Assembly (NCBI GenBank): GCA_965232615.1
Contig: OZ246985.1
Span: forward strand, 558,001-622,000
DNA from: UBA2779 sp965232615
GTDB lineage: Bacteria; Spirochaetota; Spirochaetia; DSM-2461
DNA: 64,000 nt
Direction: 5' to 3'
Shown here: positions 9,060-17,647 of the stretch, piece after piece
Numbering within the stretch: the stretch's first letter is position 1
How the letters are laid out: each line of letters starts with the position of its first letter
Notes under the pieces: model-generated
Database searches by the model: none
What the model was told of the DNA's origin: nothing
Seen by the model: the letters and a program-made list of their open reading frames with translations, nothing else
Position numbers and translations under genes: made by a program

Positions 9060-10505
9060 ATGAAGATAAACCTTCCAGTACTTATAGCTGTTGCAGTTAT
9101 TCTAATTGTTTCATGTGCTGGTGGACCTGAAATCACAGAGGAACCACCTGAGTGGGTTTACAATCAAATAGAGGACTCTTCAACCCACTATATGTTTCGT
9201 GGAATTGGTATTGCCGACGAACTTTCACCTGCCATAGATGAAGCGGTAATAGAAATTACTGGTTCAGCCCTGGTGAAAATGACTTTTGATGTTCCTTCCC
9301 GCTGGAAAATGGGTGCACGTTATGTAATTGAGTCATTTCAGGATGATTTGAGATCCGCTTTGAAACAACCGGGTTACCACACAATGTCTGGATTGAAAAT
9401 TCTCCGTGAAGCAGCCTGGGTTGAAGATGGTGAAATCATTTATGTCATAGATACTTCATGGGAGAAGCAGGCATTTTCGAAGAGAGCTGATAGATTGACT
9501 GTTTTTACAGGGATTGCAATACCTGAAAAGGGGACTTTTCCCTCAAGAGCTCAGACGGCTGAGATGGATGGGAATGCTTATGAAGCCGCACTTATCTGGG
9601 CAACGACAACCGGTTCCCTGGATTCTGACAGTTATGAGCAGAGGATGCAGGAGTCCATGTCAGAGATCATTCGGTTATTAAGTCAATTGAGCTACAAGAT
9701 CCTCTCCGCGCCTGATGATATCTCTGCCGGCAATGAATCAGATATACCGTTTACTATTGGTGTTCTTTACGATGGCAAAGCTGTAGAAAACGCAGAATTT
9801 GTGATTTCCTACCCGATCAACCTTCAAAATGGTTCACTGAGTCGTGGTTCAACACGCTTATTGACCGATTCTCAGGGACGGATAGTTTTTCTCCCCCCTG
9901 CTGTTTTCGCGGTAGGAACTCAACGAATATCCTTAGCGCCTAGTGCAGATCCATTCATTAAACACTTCAAAGCTACATCGAATAATGATATTACAACCTT
10001 TATTCACATTGTTGAGAATTCTCGAATAGATATAGAATATGAATCCGTAACTCAGGATAAAGCAATTCCCATTGGAGTTTTTATTCTTGAAACAGATCTT
10101 GCCGGGAATCCGTTAAAATCAAGCTCTGTTGCCGGCGGTGTTCTGGACAATCTCAAGGCGAATGAGTTCAGTGCAGCTCTGATACCACTGGATTCTCGAG
10201 AATTGCTTTCCCGGAATGAGAGGGAATTACTGAGAGATCTTAAGGCTGACAAACAGATTCCTGATCAATTTCCAAGAGTGATTCATGGCATTATTTCCCT
10301 GGAAAGCTTTGAACAGGAAGGTGAATTCTACATCGTCAAAGTTGGGGGGACACTCTATTATTCTGATATACAAAGCCAGGTTACCGTTTATCAATCCCGG
10401 ATTTCCAAAACCAGCAGGGTTGGAGACAGTCAACAGGCGATGAATGCGGCTTTTCGTCAACTGGGGAGAACGTTTGCCTCTGAAATCATTAATCGGACAA
10501 AATGA
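9060..10505 (+). CDS. LPP20-like lipoprotein
   Basis: About 481 residues from the Met at 9060, which gives a standard lipoprotein signal (MKINLPVLIAVAVILIVSC). An in-frame ATG at 9015 would add 15 residues and cannot be excluded, as neither start has a strong ribosome site. The N-terminal ~150 residues (EEPPEWVYNQIEDSSTHYMFRGIGIADE...) resemble the LPP20 domain of surface lipoproteins. The rest is beta-rich without a recognised family. Overlaps mnmE by 4 bases, so lipoprotein, mnmE and rsmG form one operon. Role unknown, probably outer-membrane or periplasmic. Confidence 0.75.
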   Translation: MKINLPVLIAVAVILIVSCAGGPEITEEPPEWVYNQIEDSSTHYMFRGIGIADELSPAIDEAVIEITGSALVKMTFDVPSRWKMGARYVIESFQDDLRSALKQPGYHTMSGLKILREAAWVEDGEIIYVIDTSWEKQAFSKRADRLTVFTGIAIPEKGTFPSRAQTAEMDGNAYEAALIWATTTGSLDSDSYEQRMQESMSEIIRLLSQLSYKILSAPDDISAGNESDIPFTIGVLYDGKAVENAEFVISYPINLQNGSLSRGSTRLLTDSQGRIVFLPPAVFAVGTQRISLAPSADPFIKHFKATSNNDITTFIHIVENSRIDIEYESVTQDKAIPIGVFILETDLAGNPLKSSSVAGGVLDNLKANEFSAALIPLDSRELLSRNERELLRDLKADKQIPDQFPRVIHGIISLESFEQEGEFYIVKVGGTLYYSDIQSQVTVYQSRISKTSRVGDSQQAMNAAFRQLGRTFASEIINRTK

Positions 10506-11890
10506 CCATTCCCTTCTATGAAACGAATGATCTCATTGTTGCCCCTGCAACTCCTCGCGGCAGAGGGGCATTAGCCATTATCCGAAGCTCTGGCCCAAAG
10601 TGTATTGAAACATTTGCCCGAGTCTTTTCACACCCGGACAGACTTCTAAAAAGTGAAGGAAATAAAATCCTGCACGGATGGTTTCAGGACACAGAAGGGA
10701 ATCCCATCGACGAAGTTCTGATTTCATTGTTCCGCATGCCTTTCAGTTATACTGGCCAGGACTCAATAGAAGTGAGCTGTCATGGAAATCCAGTCGTTGT
10801 CGATCGTATCATTGAAATCCTTCGAAGTATCGGTTTCAGGGATTCAGAACCGGGCGAGTTTACATTCAGGGCTTTTTCCTCTGGTAAAATGGATCTTACC
10901 AGGGCAGAAGCCGTCAATGAAATGATCAATGCCCGGACTGACAAAGGAAGAGCTTTAGCGGCTTCTCGTCTGGCAGGTTCTGTAGAGACTGTGATTGATG
11001 AAGCAAAAAATCTTGTCAGCCGTCAGGCAGCCATAGCGGCATTAGCTCTGGATTATCCTGATGACGAGATGGAGACAGTTCCTTTCGATTATGATTCACT
11101 CAGGAAGATGAGGATTCAATTGGAGTATATGGTAGACAGCTGGAAAACTGGACGTCTATACCAGGATGGTCTCAGAGTTGCGCTTGCAGGTCCAGCCAAT
11201 GCAGGGAAGTCTTCTCTTTTTAATCTTTTTCTCAAAGAAGAAAGATCCATTGTTACTGAAACTCCAGGTACCACTCGAGATTGGGTGGAAGCCTGGATCA
11301 ATCTTGATGGCATACCTGTGTGCCTTGTTGATACCGCTGGATTACGAAAGCAAACGATTGACCCCATTGAAACAGAAGGAATTCGTCGTACACAGGAACT
11401 CATCTCGGCGTCGGATCTTGTTATCGTTGTTGTTGATGGATGCTCAAGTTTCGACGCGAATGAATCATTTTACAGAGAAGAGATCCCCGGCTGTTGGAAA
11501 GAGCAGGACAGGGAATTTCTTCACAGCAGAATTATTCGAGTATGGAACAAAGCAGATAAAGCACCGATTTCGCCTGATGGATGGCTGGCGGTGAGTGCCC
11601 TGAAGGGAACAGGTTTCAATAGTCTGGTTGAAGCTGTTCGGTCGAAAATCCTTGAGAGTGGTACGTTTCTTGATGGAGGAATTCCAGTTATTGATTCAAA
11701 TCGACAAAAAAAGCTTCTACAGCGTGCAGTTACAGCACTTAAACAGTTTGAAGAGATATCCCCGGCACCCATAGACTTAAAAGCGGAAGATCTTCGAGAT
11801 GCCCTTGACGCTCTAGGGGAACTAACAGGAGAAGTGAGTCGAGTGGATATTCTGAATATCATGTTCAGTGAGTTTTGTGTTGGGAAGTAG
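10502..11890 (+). CDS. mnmE: tRNA modification GTPase MnmE
   Basis: 462 residues. The N-terminal formyl-THF-binding domain begins DLIVAPATPRGRGALAIIR. The G domain shows GPANAGKSSLFN (G1), TPGTTRDW (G2), DTAGLR (G3) and WNKAD (G4). The C-terminus ends FCVGK, matching the family's C-[IV]-GK end, whose Cys is essential for activity. With MnmG it makes the 5-(carboxy)methylaminomethyl group on wobble U34 of several tRNAs. The start overlaps the lipoprotein stop (ATGA), and the end overlaps rsmG by 23 bp. Confidence 0.96.
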   Translation: MTIPFYETNDLIVAPATPRGRGALAIIRSSGPKCIETFARVFSHPDRLLKSEGNKILHGWFQDTEGNPIDEVLISLFRMPFSYTGQDSIEVSCHGNPVVVDRIIEILRSIGFRDSEPGEFTFRAFSSGKMDLTRAEAVNEMINARTDKGRALAASRLAGSVETVIDEAKNLVSRQAAIAALALDYPDDEMETVPFDYDSLRKMRIQLEYMVDSWKTGRLYQDGLRVALAGPANAGKSSLFNLFLKEERSIVTETPGTTRDWVEAWINLDGIPVCLVDTAGLRKQTIDPIETEGIRRTQELISASDLVIVVVDGCSSFDANESFYREEIPGCWKEQDREFLHSRIIRVWNKADKAPISPDGWLAVSALKGTGFNSLVEAVRSKILESGTFLDGGIPVIDSNRQKKLLQRAVTALKQFEEISPAPIDLKAEDLRDALDALGELTGEVSRVDILNIMFSEFCVGK

Positions 11891-12554
11891 AATCGATCAG
11901 AAAGCCATACTCCGACAGGGACTTGCTTCTCTGGATCTGGAAAATAATGGAATCCGCATAGACAAACTGGAAAACTATATCGCGGAAATCAAATACTGGA
12001 ATACCTATTACAAATTAATTGCAACAGGTGAAGATATTGTCGTCCGACATATTCTTGACAGCCTGGCAGGTTTGAAAACAATACAGTTCTATAATCCTGA
12101 AAAAATGGCAGACATAGGTTCTGGCGCTGGAATTCCTGGAATTCCTCTATCCCTCTGGCTTCAAAATTCCAGAATCTACTTGATAGAACGTTCTGCACGA
12201 CGAGCTGGATTCCTGAAGAATGCAGTCTATAATCTGAATCTTGACAATGTTATGGTTATCGATAAACCTGTTGAACAAGCGGTCGATATCGGTCTGTGTG
12301 ATATTGTGACGTTTCGCGCATGGACCCGTATAAACAGAAAATCATTGAAAAAAGTTCTCCCAATTCTGAAACCAGATGGGGTAATCATAGCCTATAAAGG
12401 TCAGATAATCAAAACGAGAAATGAATTCAAGGAATTGAACTCACAAATGAATATGGAAATTTTACCAATTAATGTTCCCGGACTGAGTGCGGAAAGATGC
12501 CTTGTGATAATGAAGCCTTCCAGTTCACTGCGGCAGAACTCTGATACTAACTGA
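11868..12554 (+). CDS. rsmG: 16S rRNA (guanine527-N7)-methyltransferase
   Basis: About 228 residues from GTG at 11868, with GTG 11877 and TTG 11880 as alternatives inside the mnmE end. The SAM-binding motif ADIGSGAGIPGIPL and the following IYLIERSARRAGFL are characteristic of RsmG (GidB), which methylates G527 of 16S rRNA. The neighbourhood mnmE-rsmG is widespread in bacteria. Its 3' end overlaps the convergent TPR gene by 8 bp. Confidence 0.93.
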   Translation: MSFVLGSRIDQKAILRQGLASLDLENNGIRIDKLENYIAEIKYWNTYYKLIATGEDIVVRHILDSLAGLKTIQFYNPEKMADIGSGAGIPGIPLSLWLQNSRIYLIERSARRAGFLKNAVYNLNLDNVMVIDKPVEQAVDIGLCDIVTFRAWTRINRKSLKKVLPILKPDGVIIAYKGQIIKTRNEFKELNSQMNMEILPINVPGLSAERCLVIMKPSSSLRQNSDTN

Positions 12555-13902
12555 TTGACTTGAGTATATTCAACAACTCCTCTTTACCGTACAATTCAAT
12601 CAGTCTTGCTTCTACGAAACGGGTAGCTTCTACAGAAAAACTTGTATGTCCAATACAAATTCCACGATCAGAATGAACTTCTTTTATCTGACCGTGGAAT
12701 TCCCGTATGAATAATTCCCCGACAGGGTTTTCAGTACGCAGAAATCGCAACAGGACGATCTCCTCTCCTCTTTTAGAAGTTATCGTTGCCTGAAAATCCA
12801 TATAGTCAGTCTTGGCAAAATTCACATCATTGATTTCAATTTTTGTGTGGGGAAACAGCGAGGAGATAATTTTTCTGGCTAATTGAATGAAATCATTGGT
12901 AGATGCAAAAAGATATGTTTGTAGATTTTTATTCGAATTGAGCAGGGAGCATTGTGTGATGCGGAATTCTGTATCCTTGTAATATGGATTCATGGAGTAA
13001 ATCTCTTTATAAAGCTCCAGAGCCTTATCAATACTAAGAAGTTTATAATGTGTCTCTGCCAGACGATATCTTAACTCCAGAGCCAGTTCATTGCTGATAT
13101 TTGTGTGCTTCAATCCAATAGAGTAAGCGGCCTCCGCTCCGTCCCAATCCTGTTTTTTCGCATATATAGTACCCGAGTATAGAGCTGAATTCGGACCCCA
13201 TTCCGGGTCGTTCAGAATTTGAGTGAACGCACTCTGCGCGGAATCCATGTGGGAGGATTCATATTCACATCGGGCAAAGGCGTACAGAAGTTCCGGGGAT
13301 GTTCCAAAAGTTTCGAGAGCTTTTTTCAGGTGTGGTATCGCTTCGCCATACCGTTTGGCTTTGAAATAGCTTTGCCCGATATATTTTAGAGCATTCGGGT
13401 CGAGTGGTTTGTATTGAAGAGCTGTCCTGAGAAAATTAATGGAACGAGAATAATTCCCTCGATGGAATTCAATCTGTCCCAGGCCGAGATTTACTTCATA
13501 GTCATCAGGTGTTATACCACGGGAAATCATAAGTGCCTGATAAGCTTCAGTCCAGTTCTTACAATGCATGGCTGAAAGACCGTATTTGAGATTTATCTGG
13601 CCCTGTTCAATTGAACCGAAAACCTCACCATGCTCAATAAGGAGTTGGTATGAACGCATGGCTTTATTGTATTCTTCACTATCGAAATACAATTCTGCGA
13701 GAGTTTTCAAAGCTCCTGTGTCTTTAGGGTTGGCTGCAAGGCGGCGGTTAATATCCTTTATAATATTTTTCCGCTCTTTTTCGCTTATTACTGAGTCACC
13801 TGAATAATCTTTACTCATTTTGCCGGAATTGAACTTCAGCAGAACGATTATTGTTGTGATTAGAGAGATAAATATTATTGTTGCAACTATAGCTACTAGC
13901 AT
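12547..13902 (-). CDS. Membrane-anchored TPR protein with degenerate Mrr-like C-terminal domain
   Basis: 451 residues. One N-terminal membrane helix (MLVAIVATIIFISLITTIIVLL) is followed by roughly seven tetratricopeptide repeats (for example GALKTLAELYFDSEEYNKAM and NALKYIGQSYFKAKRYGEAI). The last ~120 residues resemble the Mrr-type restriction-endonuclease fold: a strand with MDFQATI, then REFHGQIKEVHSDRGICIGHTSFS, and RLIELYGKEELLNIL, which matches the usual LIDG-x-ELL ending. The Q/E-x-K catalytic strand of Mrr reads VLLRFLR here, so nuclease activity is probably lost. Likely an inner-membrane scaffold. Function unknown. Confidence 0.75.
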   Translation of the reverse strand: MLVAIVATIIFISLITTIIVLLKFNSGKMSKDYSGDSVISEKERKNIIKDINRRLAANPKDTGALKTLAELYFDSEEYNKAMRSYQLLIEHGEVFGSIEQGQINLKYGLSAMHCKNWTEAYQALMISRGITPDDYEVNLGLGQIEFHRGNYSRSINFLRTALQYKPLDPNALKYIGQSYFKAKRYGEAIPHLKKALETFGTSPELLYAFARCEYESSHMDSAQSAFTQILNDPEWGPNSALYSGTIYAKKQDWDGAEAAYSIGLKHTNISNELALELRYRLAETHYKLLSIDKALELYKEIYSMNPYYKDTEFRITQCSLLNSNKNLQTYLFASTNDFIQLARKIISSLFPHTKIEINDVNFAKTDYMDFQATITSKRGEEIVLLRFLRTENPVGELFIREFHGQIKEVHSDRGICIGHTSFSVEATRFVEARLIELYGKEELLNILKSIS

Positions 13903-13990
13903 AATTCTTAGTTATAATGAGGATATTTAATAATTCCGTCAAGATAGTAATTGTTGACAGAGAAATTTCTATAATTTAGGATATTGTGTC

Positions 13991-14548
13991 ATGAATGACA
14001 ACTTTGATGATACTTACAGAGTGAGTTTCCGTCTTGCTGATGGTCAGTTCCATCCCTTGTTGCGCTATGGGCATGCTGATACGGACAGTCTTACATTGAT
14101 TCCTGCCGGAAGGGCACAAAAAAAAGTTGTACTGCAGTTTTACTACCATTTTCAAGGAAGATCTCATCCAGTCTACATGGGAATGCTGAACTTCTCTGGT
14201 TTATCTGATATTGAACCCCGGGAGCTGAAACTTGAAGCCAGTATTGTTACCACAAACTCTCTCAAAATAAGCATCGCCCATGAAAACAGTGGAATTTCAA
14301 AGAAGGTTGAGTTCAAAATTGCTCAAAACAGGAAAGCATCAGTATCGAGTTTGCCGGAATCTTTTATCTGGCATAGTAAAGGTTTATATTGGTTTCTTGG
14401 ATTTCTATTTATTACTATCTGTCTAGCGTTAATCGCCTGGGGAGCTTTTTCTGTGAGCAGAGGGAAACTAATACTGCCACAGACTAAACAGAAATCAATA
14501 ATCTATTCCACTCTTACAGAAAATATATCTGACAGTGTTTTCTCGTAA
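13991..14548 (+). CDS. Hypothetical single-pass membrane protein
   Basis: 185 residues with no recognised family. The N-terminal ~125 residues are beta-rich and hydrophilic. One membrane helix follows at about residues 134-156 (FLGFLFITICLALIAWGAFSV), with a short basic tail. Divergent from the TPR gene, separated by 88 bp that include TATAAT at 13970-13975. Its end overlaps the lytic transglycosylase start by 14 bases, suggesting co-expression and a cell-wall role (inference). Confidence 0.65.
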   Translation: MNDNFDDTYRVSFRLADGQFHPLLRYGHADTDSLTLIPAGRAQKKVVLQFYYHFQGRSHPVYMGMLNFSGLSDIEPRELKLEASIVTTNSLKISIAHENSGISKKVEFKIAQNRKASVSSLPESFIWHSKGLYWFLGFLFITICLALIAWGAFSVSRGKLILPQTKQKSIIYSTLTENISDSVFS

Positions 14549-16649
14549 ACCACTGTTAATTAATATCGTAATCATCATTGCTGTATTCTCATCATACCAG
14601 CCGTTGTTGGGGTTGCAGGCTCAAATGAGTGAATCAGTCATCAAGGTATTACAGTCCGCAGAAACAGGCTCAACGAAAGAACTTTTTGCAATGGCTGATC
14701 AAGGAGGTTCTGGCGCCTGGTTTGCATTGGCTGAAACAGCATTATATTACGAATACCCGGATCTTGCCCGTTTACTCAGAAAAAGATCCTGGAAGAAAGA
14801 CCCCGCACCATTTGCACAATATTCATTATCATCTCTGATTATTGAAAACCCTGACAGCTTAAGGAATCCTGTGGTAAAAATACGACGAGCTGTTAGAAAG
14901 CATGGTTCCAGTGAAATTCTCCGGCAGGCAGAGATTGCAGCACTTGTATCACAAGGAAAACAAGAGGCTCTTTCCAGTAAGATCGACAGTTTCACAGGGA
15001 AGCCATGGGAAACTCCAGTTCTCGCTGCTGCAATTCAGTTTAACAGCAACAGAGAGAGGATCGCAGGTCTACTAGATCGTTTCATATTGTATGTAGAAGA
15101 TCCAGGTGTACTGAAGCAGCTTCCCCATGATATCGCCAGCCATGCCAATCATGCGACTCAAATTCTGAGGATGGCAAGGATGAGTTATGCTGAGGAGGAT
15201 TACAACTCCGCCCTGGCAGGTTTCGGTCAGTGGCTGAATATAATTACGGACAATGCAGAGGCTTGTATCTGTGAAACGCCATCCCCAGTTTTTGAAGAGA
15301 TATCCAATGCAGCCAGGGTTCTGAACCGGGAATCATACTGGGCAGAATTGCTCTTTGAGTTGGCAGATTCCTCCTCAAATGCTCATCGCTATGCCATGCT
15401 ATTCCAATCCGGGAAGCTGTACCTGTCACAAAAAGAATTTCAACAGTCTTCCACTTCCTTTTTCAGGGCATCACAATCAATATCGAAGGGATTGGAAATG
15501 GATAGAGCGATTTGGTACCGATTGAAAACCATTGGATATGATTCAGACATTTCAATCGCAAAAGATTTGGAGGCCATTTCCCAGGCTGCGGCATCCTGGG
15601 ATGATGCGAGTCGTTTTGTCGATGTACTGGATGAGTATATACATCGGCAAGTAGACCGAAGAGCATGGAACAATCTGGAATCCTGGTATCAAATGTGGAG
15701 TTCAGCTTTACCAGGGTATTCAAAAGCACAAACAGCTCTAATACTTGCTTTTGCAACCGAAGAAGGTTATGTCAGCGGGGTGTCATCAAGGCAGTATCTT
15801 GAGGATGCTTTCGATGCGGCGCCATTGAGCTGGTGGGGAGTGCGGGCGGCTGGAATCCTGGGTCGGAGGATAGTCATTGAAGCCGGTACCACATACCGGA
15901 AAAACAGTGATGAAGATGTTGTGGCAGATCTTCTTCTTCACTGGGGACTGGAGGAAATGGTGGCTGCTAATATTTTGAAGGATTCCGATAGATACTCTGC
16001 TTATACGATAAGAAATACTTCAAAGAAATTGTCAGAAAAAAAACCAAGGCTATCCATTCGAGTAATATGGAAGCTCTGGTTTCGGGATGGTTTTATTCCA
16101 GGCCGGGAAGACTGGCTTCTGAGATATCCTCATCCCTATCACACTTCCGCAAAGAAAGCCGCCCAGCACTACGGCATTCCTCATGAAGTTTATTTTGGCC
16201 TGATCCGAACTGAAAGTGCCTGGGATTCTACAGCTGTCAGTCGGTCTGGAGCTATGGGATTGACACAATTCATGCCGGCAACCTGGGACGAATGGGTAAC
16301 CCGTTTGAAATACCCCGAGGATTCCAATCCTATGGATCCAGAAACAAGTCTCCTCTTTGGAGCCGCATATCTTTCATGGCTTCAGGAACAGGACTGGACC
16401 AATGGCTGGATGGAAATTCTGGCTTCCTATAATGCGGGTGGTGGCCGCATCCGCAGATGGCGTCAGAAACAGCCGGATTATGGAGAGGACCTGTTCTCCA
16501 TGAGCATGCCCGTTGAGGAAACACGATCCTATGTGCCCAAAGTATTGTTTGCCGCTACACTATACGGATACCTTTATGACAATCAATCTCCTGAAAATCT
16601 CCATAAGTCCTGGGGTCTTTCACAAATTCCTGGTCATAACAGGCCATGA
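14535..16649 (+). CDS. Lytic murein transglycosylase (Slt70-like)
   Basis: 704 residues from GTG 14535, with a signal peptide (MFSRKPLLINIVIIIAVFSSYQPLLG). The long alpha-helical middle resembles the superhelical U/L domains of Slt70. The catalytic SLT domain near the C-terminus carries GLIRTESAWDSTAVSRSGAMGLTQFMP with the catalytic Glu, then LASYNAGGGRIRRW. It cleaves MurNAc-GlcNAc bonds of peptidoglycan in the periplasm, giving 1,6-anhydro ends. Overlaps both neighbours, so the upstream membrane protein, this gene and uppP look like one transcription unit. Confidence 0.88.
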   Translation: MFSRKPLLINIVIIIAVFSSYQPLLGLQAQMSESVIKVLQSAETGSTKELFAMADQGGSGAWFALAETALYYEYPDLARLLRKRSWKKDPAPFAQYSLSSLIIENPDSLRNPVVKIRRAVRKHGSSEILRQAEIAALVSQGKQEALSSKIDSFTGKPWETPVLAAAIQFNSNRERIAGLLDRFILYVEDPGVLKQLPHDIASHANHATQILRMARMSYAEEDYNSALAGFGQWLNIITDNAEACICETPSPVFEEISNAARVLNRESYWAELLFELADSSSNAHRYAMLFQSGKLYLSQKEFQQSSTSFFRASQSISKGLEMDRAIWYRLKTIGYDSDISIAKDLEAISQAAASWDDASRFVDVLDEYIHRQVDRRAWNNLESWYQMWSSALPGYSKAQTALILAFATEEGYVSGVSSRQYLEDAFDAAPLSWWGVRAAGILGRRIVIEAGTTYRKNSDEDVVADLLLHWGLEEMVAANILKDSDRYSAYTIRNTSKKLSEKKPRLSIRVIWKLWFRDGFIPGREDWLLRYPHPYHTSAKKAAQHYGIPHEVYFGLIRTESAWDSTAVSRSGAMGLTQFMPATWDEWVTRLKYPEDSNPMDPETSLLFGAAYLSWLQEQDWTNGWMEILASYNAGGGRIRRWRQKQPDYGEDLFSMSMPVEETRSYVPKVLFAATLYGYLYDNQSPENLHKSWGLSQIPGHNRP

Positions 16650-17449
16650 GTATTCTTCAAGCAGTTTTATTGGGTGCATTGCAGGGGTTTACAGAGTTTC
16701 TGCCAGTGTCTTCCTCAGGGCATCTTGTACTGGCCCGGGCTGTAATGGGACTCGAAAAAAGCCCTGTACTCTTTGATGTCATTCTACACATGGCAACTTT
16801 AATTGTAGTGATTTGGACATTCAGATATCGCCTGGGTAGTATTCTTCAGGCCCTTTATCATCTTTTATCATCGCGAGCCAACCCTGGAGAGAGAATGCAT
16901 CTGACTTATATGCTGAGAGTGATAGAAGCATCAGCCCTTACAGCACTTGTTGGTGTGGGTGTTTACCAACTGGATATTCATGATGATCCTTTTATCACAG
17001 GGATCTTTTTCATAGTAACCGCTCTCATCCTGCTAACGGCCGGATTCATTAAAGGGAAGGGTCACCTTAATCTTCCAGGAAGGGCACAGTCTTTTATTAC
17101 AGGTATTGCTCAGGGATTTGGTGTGTTGCCGGGAATCAGTCGATCTGGAATTACAATAAGTACGGGTTTAATTCTGGGTTTGAACAGAAAAGCTGCCGGC
17201 GAGTTTTCTTTTCTCCTTTCGATTCCAGCGATCCTGGGAGCACTGCTTCTGAGTCTCAAGGATATTGGTGAACTAACTTCAGTTGTACCTCCATTTGCTC
17301 TGATTGCGGGCTTTCTCACAGCCGTGCTAACAGGATATGTATTTTTGCGTCTTTTGCTGTGGCTGATCAATAATGGAAAATTGTGGATTTTCGCGATTTA
17401 TCTAATACCTGCTGGTTCCTGGGTTATTCTATATTTCAGAGAACTTTAG
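16646..17449 (+). CDS. uppP: Undecaprenyl-diphosphatase (BacA family)
   Basis: 267 residues, about eight hydrophobic helices. The family motifs GALQGFTEFLPVSSSGHLVL and GFGVLPGISRSGITISTGL are complete, including the Glu and Ser/Arg residues needed for catalysis. It dephosphorylates undecaprenyl diphosphate to recycle the lipid carrier of cell-wall synthesis. The ATG overlaps the transglycosylase stop (ATGA). Confidence 0.95.
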   Translation: MSILQAVLLGALQGFTEFLPVSSSGHLVLARAVMGLEKSPVLFDVILHMATLIVVIWTFRYRLGSILQALYHLLSSRANPGERMHLTYMLRVIEASALTALVGVGVYQLDIHDDPFITGIFFIVTALILLTAGFIKGKGHLNLPGRAQSFITGIAQGFGVLPGISRSGITISTGLILGLNRKAAGEFSFLLSIPAILGALLLSLKDIGELTSVVPPFALIAGFLTAVLTGYVFLRLLLWLINNGKLWIFAIYLIPAGSWVILYFREL

Positions 17450-17475
17450 GTACTGGAAGGAAGAGTGCGACTTCC

Positions 17476-17535
17476 TGCACCCTGATACAGGATGTACCAG
17501 ACTGGTTTCATTCCCGGATTCCTTATCAGGGTGCA
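17476..17535. other. Long-loop inverted repeat between uppP and ftsK
   Basis: TGCACCCTGATA (17476-17487) is the exact reverse complement of TATCAGGGTGCA (17524-17535), with a 36-nt loop that holds a smaller ACCAG-A-CTGGT hairpin. There is no T-run, so it does not look like a simple terminator. It lies in the 198-bp gap upstream of the FtsK gene and could be a leader RNA structure or a paired protein site. Confidence 0.5.
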
Positions 17536-17647
17536 TGGTAGTGAAAACTATGCTCAATGGGCGACACATCGCACCAGAACAGCATTTGTAGAAAAGGTAA
17601 AACCGTAATGTTGAACACCGATAATCGAAAAGAGGAGGCTTCTTCTA

